64,000 nucleotides of DNA from Rhododendron vialii (taxonomy: Eukaryota > Streptophyta > Magnoliopsida > Ericales > Ericaceae). Shown here piece after piece: positions 47,344 through 59,263 of this stretch (position 1 is its first letter; every line of letters begins with the position of its first letter). The notes beneath the pieces are model-generated. The model searched no databases and had not been told where the DNA came from. It saw only the letters and a list, made by a program, of their open reading frames with translations. Made by a program: the position numbers and the translations under genes. The DNA lies in NCBI RefSeq assembly GCF_030253575.1, contig NC_080561.1, positions 8,714,501-8,778,500 on the forward strand, written 5' to 3'.

Positions 47344-47964
47344 TCTATGTGTGATCTATGTGGGCGTTGTTTGTGTCAACATACTTACTGTTCCCGAATC
47401 CCAACCACACGTCTCGCATACATGTGAGGGGGCATTTTTTTGTAATCACTGACTTTTGGTACTGGGGTAATTAATTAACGGTGAGCACAAGATAGATTTC
47501 CTAAAAAGCATCAATAATAGTATATACTGTATTTAACTCACTTCACATGTTGACAATGCATTGTTGACTTTTGCCTTACCATCATGTACTTTATTCTCTT
47601 GTGTAATTAAATAATATTGTCAAACAATAAAGAAGAATGATATTGTACCACTTCATCACCCGTGAAGATTATAAGCATATTTGGGTTTATTCATTTGGAC
47701 TACTCAAAATTTATATGCACGATTGTCAATAATTTTTTTCTACTTTTCTTTCTCCACTTATTATACTTTAAAATTTTTCTTAAAATCCAAACTGAACAGG
47801 GTCAAAAAATACCATACATATCTAATATTTGATGCGACACATATTGTGTTAGAGTTTTTTCTATTAGCAAAAAGAAATATATTAATAACTCGATAAGAAA
47901 GGAAAGGAAAGACAAAAAAACAAAAAAACAAAAAAAAGGAAAAGAAAGGAAAGACACTTGCTCC

Positions 47965-48100
47965 ATTTTTTTTCTCGACAAAAGAAAGATTTTTATTAAT
48001 CATTGAAAAGATACGACGATTACAAAAAATCCAGAAATAGGAGAAGAGAAACCAATCAAAGGTTAAATACATCAAACGGGCCAAAAGCCCAAAACTGCTC
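47965..48100 (-). mobile_element. LINE-type 3' end, minus strand
   Basis: A T-run plus CTCGACAAAAGAAAGATTTT and ATTAATCATTGAAAAGATAC closely resembles the 42.5-kb tail. Confidence 0.45.
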
Positions 48101-48899
48101 CATTTTGTGTTAGAGTTCATGTGGAGTCTACTGTGTTTATGTCATGAGATTTTTAAGAATTTGCTTCTTCCAAGGCCAAATAACTTTTTAAATGTTATCA
48201 ACTCTTTTAGAGTCAACCAAATATGGTTTTGCTTCGACTTTAAATGACTCTTACCCATCGAACGTAAAATTGTTCTTAATCACAATCATTTCATACTCCA
48301 ATTACGATGTTCGCTAGAAAAAGACACAAATCTTCATTTCCTTAAGGTGCATTAATTTTTGCACGTCTTATTATTACTCTCTCCATCCATTTTTAAATGT
48401 TCATTTTCGTAAATCCAACTATTTATAAAACATCATCATTACATTTCAGACATTACTATTTTTCACACAACAATAAGTCTAGGTACACTACACTAAACTA
48501 CTACATTTTTGTGGGGTTCATTTTGGGTCTCACAAAAAATACATAAAAATATTCATAAATTTTAAAATAATATTTTAGAGCTGATTTTTTACAGGGTCTC
48601 ATAAAACATTATTTTAAATTTTTTGGATATTTTTTTTTGTATTTTTGTGAAATCCTGAGTGGGCTCTACAAAGAATGTAGTAGATGGTATAGACGTGTAG
48701 TGGTTTGGTGTAGTGTATGTAGCATTTCTCTTTTCACAATTACCCTTTATGGAGATATAATCATTTCATGCACTCTCTCTCACCATGCAACTTTTCAAAA
48801 AGGAATTTACTAAAAAAGGCAAAATGGAAGATTTATCACATTTTACGCATGCACTGACCTTTTCAATTGGACATTTATTAAAGGAAAATATACAATCAT

Positions 48900-49045
48900 T
48901 CTACAACCACATGCACTCATTTACACACCCACATGTACAATAAAGGTGGAGCCCGCACACGCTACACACCCAGTGTGTATGAGCCCCACCCTTATTGTGA
49001 GTATGAATATGTGAATGTGTGTGTAAATGTGTGTGGTGTTAGAAT
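48900..49045. mobile_element. Palindromic ACACCCA-type MITE
   Basis: TCTACAACCACATGCACTCA and CATTTACACAC face GTGTAAATGTGTGTGGTGTT; GGTGGAGCCC faces GAGCCCCACC in the centre. Confidence 0.65.
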
Positions 49046-49138
49046 TTTCCGATTGAACATCAATCACTCATATCCCAATATGGAATGGAATTTCATATCG
49101 AACTCCTTTTTCGGGAAAATTTAAACTCAGGCTTTGAA

Positions 49139-49767
49139 GGGCTGTAAACGAACCGAATCGAGCCGAACCCTGTTAAGTTCGGCTCGGGTTCGTTAAGGTA
49201 TGAGTTCGGCTCGAGTTCGATTCGAGCCTGAACAACTTGGCTCAAGTTCGGCTCGTTAAAATTTTTCAAGGCTCGGTTCGGCTCGGTTGGGTTCGTTAAG
49301 ATACTAATTTGGCTCGAGTTCGGCTCGGGTTCGATTTGAACTTGAACATCTTGGCTCGAGTTTGGCTCGTTAAACTCAAATGAATCGAACCGAGCCGAAT
49401 CAAAGCTCGAATTGAGCTCATCAAGACTCAAATTTGATTCGGCTCAGCTCATTAAACTGAAGCGAACCCAAACTCTCTCATTGATCGTATAGAATTTGAG
49501 AGAAAAATAAGTATTGAATTATATATACAACCTTAAAATTCTTTACATTTATAAATAGAGCCCTATTGAATTATTAATTAAATTTAAGTATAGGTTCGCG
49601 AACCTAACCGAGCCGAATACCGGTAGGCTCAGGTTCGGCTCATTTACGGAACGAGCCTAGAATTGAGGTTCAGGTTCAGTTCGTTTAACAGACGAATCGA
49701 ACTCGAACGAGCTCTTACTGAACCGAGTCTCGAACAGTTCGCGAATGGCTCAATTCATTTACAGCCC
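49139..49767. mobile_element. GGGCTGTAAACGAACC element with internal subrepeats
   Basis: Ends GGGCTGTAAACGAACC and GGCTCAATTCATTTACAGCCC are inverted. The 629-bp body is built of degenerate units around GGCTCGAGTTCGGCTCG and GTTCGTTAA. Open frames in it are low-complexity by-products, not genes. TSD unclear. Confidence 0.75.
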
Positions 49768-50025
49768 AAAGGCTTTCGGCCTTTCAGCAAATTAATAATA
49801 TTTCGAACTCCTTTTCCGGGAAAAAAAGGAAAAAAAAAAACAAGGCTATCGTATATGGACAAATTAAATCCAAATCCTAAAATGTTTGAACGAAACGGCA
49901 TTCTTTATCGAAGCCTTTAATTATAAATCAATTTTATGTGCATCGATCGCGCAATACGTGAGGATTGTAGATTACCTAAGCCTGATAGCATTCGTCGATC
50001 TTTGATATGCCTATACGAGAGATTC

Positions 50026-50238
50026 TTCAGTGCCAAGCGGGTATATCCCACGTGATACCCGCTCGACGAATCCGAGCTGCCAAATACACTTTTGGACAGT
50101 TCGGATTAAAACCCTTTCTCTCCTCTCACCCCAACACTTTTTCTCTCATTTTCTCTCTCCAAATCAGAGCCATTCAAAAATAAAATGGACGGTTCGGATG
50201 CGCGAGCGGGCACTACGTGGTACCCGCTCGGCACTGAA
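50026..50238. mobile_element. TTCAGTGCC-ended MITE, 213 bp
   Basis: TTCAGTGCCAAGCGGGTA and TACCCGCTCGGCACTGAA are near-perfect inverted ends. The middle (TCTCTCCTCTCACCCCAAC) resembles the duplicated unit at 3.3-4.1 kb, so these are one family. Confidence 0.75.
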
Positions 50239-50379
50239 TTTTTTTTTCTGGCTATACATATAATATTTGTTAAAACTAGTAATGTCATCACTGAAGAGGA
50301 AGTTTGCTAATGACTTATCATATCAAATTCCAGTAAATGTGTGGTGTGTGAGGCCATGGAGGCAACTTTATCCTGAAAT

Positions 50380-50445
50380 TTTTTTTTGTCGGGCAATAAA
50401 ATTTATTAAAACTTGATAAAAGCTACATTAAGGGGAAGACTAAAT
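50380..50445 (-). mobile_element. Retroposon tail, minus strand
   Basis: T-run then GTCGGGCAATAAAATTTATT, the complement of an A-tailed LINE/SINE end. Confidence 0.4.
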
Positions 50446-51289
50446 ATTAGTACTGTAGTATCCTAAAATTGTAACGTACTGCTGAAACATAATTATCTTG
50501 TTACTAGACAAAGAGATAACCCCAAAGATTGCTGAGTTTGTTTTTAAGAGCATTTCCAATCCATCACTAAAAGTTCAAAATGAAGAATGGATGTGACATA
50601 TTGGAGGGAAATTTTGTAATTTATTTATTTATTTATTTTTGCACTTTTTGAGAGAGTCTATGAGAAACTCATCATACTTTTTAGATATTTGGGTTTTTAA
50701 ATTGCCTTTGGTTCTCCAAACATGGAAATCCTACTCCCATTTTGGAAACAAAATCTCTAATACGATGGGCTCCTCCTAGATTCTCTCATAAAGTACAAAA
50801 AAGTGGGAATAAATTACAACATTTACATTCAATATGTCACATCCATTATCTATTTTGGACTTTTAGAGATGGGTTGGAGATGCTTTAATACAATTGACTT
50901 GGGTTCGTTTCTGAGGTTAGGCAACAAAAAAATAAAATTTTATGAATTTTCTAATTTCGACGTGAATGTTCTACCTTTAACCGAAGAAAATTAGTTAAAG
51001 TGCGAATATGTAAACTGGCTGAGACACATATAACAGTCAAACGAAAAAAGAGAGAGAAAAAGGACAGGGATAATTAAGGACATCTACTACCTGCTTCGAT
51101 AGATCATTCGCCAGTTGAGCTGCTTCACGATGAACCTTTGAGATTCCAAAAAGAATAATATCAGATTAGCCATCTCTTTCTTTCAATTCTCTTTTTACAA
51201 GTCCCTCTCATGCATGTACGTTCGTATATATTGATAAATCTTCATTTTATTGCAACTTTTTTTCCTTAACAAAAGAACAGTCCTACAGC

Positions 51290-51475
51290 CAAATTATTAA
51301 ATGGACCCGACTGCGCAATCCAAATCTCTGGGAGAGTTAGTGCAGCCACATTAGTCACGGCTCTCCACTTACTGCAAGGTACTCACCCTGTAGGGAATTA
51401 AACCCCAGACTTTGAAAAGTACTCTCAAAGTCGAGCATCCGTCCGAACCACTTAGGCAACTCCTGGGTGTGTATT
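51290..51475 (-). mobile_element. tRNA-derived SINE
   Basis: On the minus strand GTTGCCTAAGTGGTTCGG (box A) and, about 50 bases later, GGGGTTTAATTCCCT (box B) have pol III promoter spacing. It is the clearest SINE in the window. Confidence 0.6.
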
Positions 51476-51809
51476 TTTGCAACTTGTCACGTCCCCCATT
51501 TTATTGCAACTCTAATCTTTGCTCATCACAAAAATCCTAGTATTATATATAGAAGTCATAGCCCAAAAGCAATTTTTTAAGTTATTAGTTTCCTGATTTT
51601 GATGAATGACAAATAAGAATGTTATGTCAACCAAGAATCTTGTCAATTAGCACCACATGACATGGTACTGGGAAGATAACTGATCTAGGAAAAACCCGCG
51701 ACACAATTAATAACTTATATGCAAAGTCTCTCTCCCCCGTGATAGTTAACAAACATGGAGTACGAAAGAAAGATCAATCCTACCTCCCGGTGGTGGAGGG
51801 AAAGTCTTC

Positions 51810-52070
51810 AATACACACCCCTTTAAGGTGTGTACCATATGCACCTATTGTGTGGTTCATATTGTGCCACCTCATAAAAAATTACTTGTAGGACCGGTCA
51901 TTCATAACATTTTATTTCGTATCGTAACTTTTCTACTAAAAATTCGTAACTTTTCAACAATATGATTCGTAACTTTTAGCAATAGATTCGTAACATTTTG
52001 GGATTCATAACATTTTGGTGTATTTTAATAAGGGTGCATACGATACACACCCAAATAAGAGGTGTGTATT
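51810..52070. mobile_element. Inverted-repeat element with AATACACACC ends
   Basis: AATACACACC faces GGTGTGTATT exactly, and TATGCACC faces GGGTGCATA. The middle repeats TTCGTAACTTTT/TTCGTAACATTTT. A TCCCGGTGGTGG motif stands on both sides (51785, 52078). Confidence 0.7.
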
Positions 52071-52915
52071 GTTGCACTTCCCGGTGGTGGAACTAGGATT
52101 TTCAAATGGTAGGTGACGGAAATTAAAAGTTCAACTAAGAATCTTGCTACACTAGTTCATATATATCACGAGGTTATGGGGTTTGGGAGGGCGGATGGGT
52201 ATAGTAGGGGCAATTTTTTAAAATCTTACTAAATTTTTGCACTAAAAATACGTGTATGCAAGCATAATAGCCAAAGCGGGGGATTTCCGTGCACCCACCC
52301 TTACATGTAGTTCCGCCCTGCTACGTCCCTCTATAGTCTACGACAGTACAGTTACTTCGGGCTTCTACTTTTAACTGGGAATATTATTTTCCTCAGTTCA
52401 AATTCATGCATTGAGTCTAATGTATTCAAACATTTGACCCAAAAAATTTCAAAGCCTGGATTAATTACACAGTAAATTGATGATGGGGAAAGCAAAATAA
52501 AAAACAAAGTACTCTACTGGCTGCCATTCTTTATTCTTTCTGTGAAAATGAATAATTTTTTTTTTCTTTGTACCAGCTACGTACGGTGTCCAGATCTTGC
52601 CCTAACTAATCTTTCAAATACATAAAAAATCCATCCTCCCATATAAACTCGATATGGGGACCATCGAGATGGATAGAACCAAGCATCAAGGTTTTAAAAC
52701 AAGGATATTGATTTCCAGAGCTAAGCACTTAGGCAGCTCTTACAGATAGTGCATGGAGAAATACTTAATCATTAATCTGACATCTAGTGGTAGATCCAGA
52801 ATTTAACTCAGGAGGGGCACCTACTCATCATGATTTTGACTGTATTTTTCTCTCCTATAAAGCACAAGATGCGAATTAGATATCCGTGACCAAGTACAAA
52901 AGTGTAACGAAAGTA

Positions 52916-53318
52916 CTCGGGGTGGGTGCTGTGCAGCTCCGTGCTGCACAGCTGCCGACGCGGCCTTGCCGGCATCGGTTTGACGACGATCAGAGACGTC
53001 CACTGCGTAGAGCTCATTGAGTACTACAAGTGTACTAAAAATTAACTCGATCAAATATTGTTAAGTGCCTCATCGGAATACATATAACTTGAAAAAAAAT
53101 GAATCCTAATGGATATGAAACACTGGATCAAAACCATTGAATCCATTATTTTCAAGTTATATTTCGATGAGGCACTTAATGATATTTGATCGAGTTGATT
53201 TTTGGTACACTTGTAGTACTCGACAAGCTCTACGCAGTGGACGTTTTCGATCGTCGGACCGATGCTGGCAAGGCTGCGCCGGTAGCCGCACAGTACTCTG
53301 CGCAGCATCCACCCTGAG
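52916..53318. mobile_element. GC-rich fold-back element, 403 bp
   Basis: CTCGGGGTGGGTGCTG faces GCAGCATCCACCCTGAG. The arms continue through GACGTCCACTGCGTAGAGCT, TACTACAAGTG and TTAAGTGCCTCATCG to a small loop. Confidence 0.85.
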
Positions 53319-53319
53319 T

Positions 53320-53610
53320 TCGTAAAGAAAGGATATATATATTCATTAGTAGAATAGGAAATACATATCTTTCCAATGGGTTTCATTAATTGTATATTTT
53401 GCAATTTACCTCTATGGCCATGGGTTGTCATAATTTAGGAGACTAGGAAGTCAAACAATTTAAGTCGTAAAGAAAGAATATATATATTCATTAGTAGAAT
53501 AGGAAATACATATCTTTCCAATGGGTTTCATTAATTGTATATTTTGCAATTTACCTCTATGGCCATGGTTGTCATAATTTAGGAGACTAGGAAGTCTAAA
53601 ACAATTTAAG
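53320..53610. repeat. Tandem pair, unit 145 bp, nearly identical
   Basis: TCGTAAAGAAAG opens each unit at 53320 and 53465; only a handful of differences separate them, so this is recent. Confidence 0.95.
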
Positions 53611-53739
53611 ATTTTTTGTGGTTAAATGGAGATACTATTAGCATCGGAGTAAAAGAACTATAAGTGTCAGAAATTCTAGGGGGTTCACGTGCCCTAGGTG
53701 GATCTACCCTTGCTGATATCGATCCCTTGATGTTTAAAA

Positions 53740-54500
53740 TCTTGACTTGTCGTATATGTAAGAGTCGTAAGCCCTAATCAAAGTTCACTATAATTAAATT
53801 AGTTTGATCTAGCTGGGCAACTTAATTTCACAATCTGAAGACGTTAGAAGTTACTAATAAATCAATCCATTGGGGTTATTATCATGACTTGTCATATATA
53901 TATATATATATATATAAGGGTCGTAATACCTAATCAAAGCTCACAATAATTAAATTAGTTCAAGCTAGGCAACTTAATATATATCACAATCTGGAGACGG
54001 TCAGAAGTTACTAGTAGTAGTTATAAACAGGGACAGAACACTTAGATACAAATGGGGTCATGATTTAAATGTATATTGACATTTTATCCCTTGGTCCTTA
54101 GGTAGATCCACCTCTACTGATATCGATCCCTTGGGGTTTAAAATTGTTAATCCACTTGTGCTGATATCGATCCCTTGTGATTTAAAATCATTATCACTTG
54201 TCATATATAAGATAGTTGTAAGCCCTGATGAAAGCTCACAATAATTAAAGTAGTTGGAGCTTGGTAGCTTAACATTTTCATCAGGAGATGTCAAAAGTTA
54301 CTAGTACAGATTGGTACGAGACCACTTACATATCGATCCTTTGAGGTTTAAAATCATGACTTGTCATGTATTTGATAGTCGTAAGCCTTGATGAAAGCTC
54401 ACAATAATTAAAGTAGTTGGAGCTAGGTAGTTTAACATCACCGTCTGGAGACATCAGAAGTTACTAGTACAAATTGATATAGAACCACTTAGATACAAAT
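53740..54500. repeat. Degenerate tandem array of four ~150-300-bp units
   Basis: Units begin near 53743, 53886, 54190 and 54359. They share ACTTGTCATAT, GTCGTAAGCCCT, CACAATAATTAAA and GAAGTTACTAGTA in order. A TA run sits in the second unit. Confidence 0.8.
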
Positions 54501-54788
54501 TGGGTCACGTTAGCCCACGTATTTAGATGCATATATATATATATTACCATTTTAACCCCACTAAAATACCTGAAATGCTCAAATACCAGGATTTTGACCC
54601 CACTAAAACACCAACATTTTATAATTTTATCTTTCTTACATGTCATGTAAATTTTGGGTCACCCTACTATCAAAAAATGCTGGCTGCGCCCTTTTTTTCA
54701 TTTTGCTCAACAAAGCTAGCATTATTAGTGAGGAATTTGAACTACCGTCAAACGCGTGGAATTAATTAGAGTCCTGCTATATTTACCG

Positions 54789-55146
54789 ATGCCGTTCGTA
54801 GGGAAATCGTACCGACGGCCGCGTCGGGCCATCTCCGGCCACCGAACGGCCGATCCGATCTGTCCAAAAATTCAAAAAAAAAACAAACCGAGGAGCCTTA
54901 CGCGGGAATCAACGGCATTAGACGTGTGTAGGGTGCTTGATCTAAATACCCTACTTTTCGTGTATATATGTATATATGTAAAATAAGGTATTTAGATCAA
55001 GTATCCTACACACATCGGATGCCGTTAATTCTCGCGTAGGGCCCCTCGGTTTTTTTTTTTAGAATTTTTTGATGGATCGGATCGGCCGTCCGGTGGCTGG
55101 AGACGGCCCGGCGCAGCCGTCGGTACGATTTCCCTACAAACAGCAT
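54789..55146. mobile_element. Palindromic GC-rich-armed element, 358 bp
   Basis: ATGCCGTTCGTAGGGAAATC faces GATTTCCCTACAAACAGCAT. The arms pass through GTACCGACGGC, CCGAACGGCCGATCCGATC and GATCTAAATACCCTA to a TATATG loop. Confidence 0.85.
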
Positions 55147-55545
55147 TAGTATGACGGTACCTATAGCTTTTTCAAATTAATTACATGGTACCTACCACTT
55201 GATTATCACTCCACTCATAATCTCATTTGACAGAACTTCGTTCCAACCGTAAAGATACCGCGCGTGCATGCATGAAGGAAAAATTAAGGGCCAAAACTAA
55301 AAATTAAAAAAAAAAAAAAAACCAGCAACTAAACATTACCCTATATTAGGATCATGTAGTCTGTCCCACCAATAAATTAAAAGATACTGCTTTTGCTTGT
55401 CCATATTTTGTCCCCTCCCAGTGCACACATTTCTATGTGTGCGTATAATATATACAAATATATATATATATACACACACATACATACATACTTACTTACT
55501 AATGCATTGCTATTGGTTTTTGTCAACTGGTTTTGATTCTTGAAC

Positions 55546-55550
<5 letters not shown>

Positions 55551-55582
<32 letters not shown>
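55551..55582. repeat. (TA)n microsatellite
   Basis: About 16 TA units; a second, shorter run lies at 53899-53920. Confidence 0.9.
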
Positions 55583-55587
<5 letters not shown>

Positions 55588-55645
55588 TCCCTACTCCCTA
55601 CCCTGCATGCAGTGCAGGCTGATAATCAACAGTACAGCTACTGGA

Positions 55646-55764
55646 TTCATTTTGACTTTGCATTTTGGTTCATATTTTTATCATTTTGACTTTTGCATAT
55701 AAGTTCATATTTTTGTCATTTTGACTTTTGCATATCAATTCATGTTTTTGTCATTTTGACTTTA
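55646..55764. repeat. ~36-bp tandem repeat containing TTTGACTTT
   Basis: TCATTTTGACTTTTGCAT followed by a variable tail and TTCATATTTTTG repeats about 3.5 times. Each unit contains TTGACT, a W-box core. Confidence 0.85.
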
Positions 55765-57274
55765 GAAAACTAGGGATATGATCTACTTTTGGAGGCATCA
55801 ATTGGTGAGCCGCATCTTTCTGTATTGGAAATGGACATAAGTAGAAAGTCATGTAATTCAAAAAGATGACCAACTAGAAAAGTCAACTCACATTAAGAGG
55901 AGAAAGGAAGGTTTGACTTTTCATGAGGTAATTAAGTTAAAACATAAGCTATAAAGCGTTCCAAATTAATCCGTTGGTGTCACATGGCACCACTTTGACC
56001 TTTTTTTTTTTGTTTTGGAATCACCAAAATCACATGTCTTGGTGAGAGTTCTCTCAAAATACGTGGGTGCATGTGCAACATATCTAGTGTGGAGATTGTT
56101 TAGCTCCTCTAGATTGATACAGTTTGACTTTTGGGTTCGGACTCGGGGTTTCCAGATGCACTACGCTCCCGTAGTGCATCTCGGTGAGGCCCTTCGAGAT
56201 ATCATCATCTCTATTTGAAGTGATCAAATTATAGAGTTTTTAGCACTTTGTTTGTTCAAAGACACAAGTTAATCGGGCATTTTGAACATATGATTGAGAT
56301 AGATTTGTCTTGCATTTCATTTTTTTGAATCATAATACTACATGACACCCGTTTTCAAGCACATATGTTATTTGACTATGTGGCTAGTGATACCCTATCA
56401 ACTTGATTTTTAAACAATGATGTGGTCGGCAAACTTTGTAAGATGAATGATTTAGATCGTGAGAGTGAGATCTCACGGGAGCCTCACCATGGTGCACCCC
56501 ATTGTGCATTGGTGCAACCCCCAACTCAATCAAAGTCCATTTTGTGAAGCTCATCGAGAACCACAACAATGTCAAAAATCAACAATTATCATGTATCAAT
56601 CTACAATTATTCAAAAAATATATATATTTTTGTGAAATAAGTTACTCTGACGTATTCAATGCGTCATTCTATTTTTTCATGGTAAATTGTTAAAAAAAAT
56701 AACACTTAATGATATCCAATCAACATGAATTTTTAGCATAGTTGATCTTTTTAGTGTGCCCTAAAAATAAACATTTTCAAATCATCAAATTACACCAGGG
56801 ATGAATTCAAAATTGCCAAATTTAGATCAGTATCATGTCTCTAACTAGTTAGATTATTTCCCCCCTAAATTTGAGAGCGTAACTTATTTTCGTTTTTTTG
56901 ACAACAAAGAAGATTAAAGGGAAATGGAACCGGCATCACAACCAAGAGCAGGCATCCCAACTAAGTAGGCATAGTGTAATTTATTTACATGCAAAATCAT
57001 ATGAGTAATCATGAAATAAATAAATAGAATGTTACAATTTTAACTAGATGGGAAAATTAAAAAAAATTAACTGTGGAAGGAGCTCCAATTTACAGTGTGG
57101 CCTAGGTTTTGGTTGGTGGGATGGAATCAAAACGGTGTTATACAGGACATAGCATCATTAAAAAACAAATCAAAACGGTGTTATACAGGATTCAGGAAGC
57201 ATCATTAATCAGACAAATCACTGACCATTATACAATAAATGGCATAATTACAAGTTGTTAGTATGGAGAAATAA

Positions 57275-59263
57275 TGTCACGCCCTTGATTTTCAACATAA
57301 ATAATAATAACTTTAGATAATCAAAATTCTCACGATAATATAAATAATACTCCAAAAGACATTGCAGTTCCCAAATTCAGCAAACCTATTTAACAGTTAC
57401 AACATTCCAAAAATAAATGATACAGTGCAATATGATTTATTTTACAATAATACTAGGACAACTCTTGAAAATAGCTTTTGACAGTGATGTTCGCATGCAC
57501 TCCAAACACTTAATGCTTGTGCCCCTGTGTTATACCTGAAATAATGAAGGGTTGAGCAAACCACGCGCCTAGTAGAGAATTCTATGCACAAACTATATGG
57601 AAATGTGTTAAATAATGCACCATGAATGAGTGAATATTGACAGATACACCAACAAATGATTACCAACGAGCTACATGCTATAGTCAAAGGATTCTAGACT
57701 TCGCATAAATGTCACTGACCATTTACTTCTCAGACTAGATACATTAATAAACTCACGTCAATCCACATCAGTCTATAACCAATTCTAAATCATCTTATTA
57801 TCCTTTCGTACGATACTACAATCTTTCTCGTGTCCACATTTATGATCATCAAATCCCTTCATTACAAAACCTTTCCTTTTGATTTCAAAACAATTCAAAG
57901 AAAACTCAAGACCATTGTAGGCTGAGCTCCGTTGATTCAGACTGAATACCAAAATTCGTTGATTTGTGCCTGGCCAAATACTGGAAACCGTTGATTCGCT
58001 CAAGAATACCAGATGATTTTCGTCAAAATTCTTTAACCAAAACCAAAATCCTCTCATTAACTTCATAAACCAATCATGTGTCGTTAAGATTCTGAGCCGA
58101 AGCTCCTGCCAAACACTTACTTGTTGACGAGCCCTGAAGACAAATGATATGAGCATTTAGCTTCTGTCAGACATTTACTTATTAAAGAGCCCTGAAAGCA
58201 TATGATGCATTTAGCTCCTGCTAGGTATTTACTCATTAAAGAGCCCTGAAAGTTCTTTGTGTGTTCATTTGTCATCCACATTCATTCCACGTTTTCATTT
58301 CACAAACATTAAATTATTCAATCGAATCCAAAAGCCATTTAATCAATCACATGGCATTACAAGACCAACAATCAATCACATCGCATGTAAGCAAATACAC
58401 ATGTGCTCACCGTACCTCTAAGTATATCTTTGCACCGACACAATGTGCTACTTACAAGCGGTTTCTAAAGTACCCAACCCACTAGTTCCTATACTTGAAT
58501 CCCGTAGCAAGTGTACCGAGGAAAAATCGAGAGGTTCAACAAGTCGTGAAGATACAAGTTTCTACTTTATCCTTGAAGTCATTATACCGCTCCCATCTAC
58601 CATTTATACCCATCATAATGTTCATACAACCTTCAGTACTCATAAACACTTTACAATATGTTTTCCGTTTACAAAGATACTATGATTTAAGCTTAATAAG
58701 TGCCTCGGGAATGAGAACGATCAATGGGTTCAATAAGTATGATTCATTATGATAAGGATTGATTTTAAAGGGTTTGGAGTGAGTTGGAAGGGCCCGGAAT
58801 CAAAGCCTCGAAGTATGGAAGAAATGCAACAAAACTGTCTTTAAGCCAAGGGTATCGATATGTATCGATACCTAGTTGCCCAAAATCTTTCCAACCGCAA
58901 GGGTATCGATACCCAAGAGAATGGTATCAATACCTGATCATTACGTGGGTTTTAAACACAAAGGGTATCGATACCTACCAGCTCAATTCGAGCGAATTTT
59001 TTGCAGATTTTCAAAATTACTTCCAACAATCAAACCAACAATTTCAAGTACGATCAAAGCACAAAATCAACTCATAGGCATATAGAAAGAGCAAGAAATT
59101 CCTACTTCGAAGTTGGAGAGCAAACCCCAAGAGAGATTGAGCTCACGCAAGCCTTAGACTCCGAAATCTTACCAAAATACTCATTCTCCAAGCAAGACCC
59201 ACGAGATTCAAGCTCAATAATGTGTAGAGAAGGTAACAATGGAGGTGGGTTTGTGTGGGTTTC
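57275..59263. mobile_element. LTR-retrotransposon-like fossil, orientation uncertain
   Basis: It begins TGTCACGCCCTTGATTTTC, a start/end motif common on plant Gypsy-type long terminal repeats, and runs to the next LTR-like segment. No coding region is recognisable. It contains a cluster of TATCGATA motifs near 58.85-58.97 kb. Family and ends are uncertain; it looks old and broken. Confidence 0.35.

Larger units (their letters stand above)
52783..53716. mobile_element. Possible hAT-like fragment hosting nested repeats
   Basis: TAGTGGTAGATCCAG at the left and GGTGGATCTACCCTTGCTG at the right are inverted. Between them sit the 403-bp fold-back and a 145-bp tandem pair. No TSD found. Confidence 0.35.
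46970..57150. other. Gene-poor 10-kb region
   Basis: No gene was recognised. It is filled with inverted-repeat elements, tandem repeats and AT microsatellites listed separately. Unassigned stretches (about 47.4-47.9, 50.5-51.2, 55.8-57.1 kb) show no coding or repeat signal I can name. Confidence 0.6.

Noticed and set aside
49093-49431. A 112-aa minus-strand frame rich in EPN and SSQ
   Set aside because: It is a low-complexity product of the GGCTCG/GTTCG subrepeats of a transposon, with no start context, no domain and no codon bias.
53743-54500. CRISPR-like array of repeats
   Set aside because: The units are long, degenerate and unequal, without short identical repeats and unique spacers, and the DNA is a plant nuclear genome.
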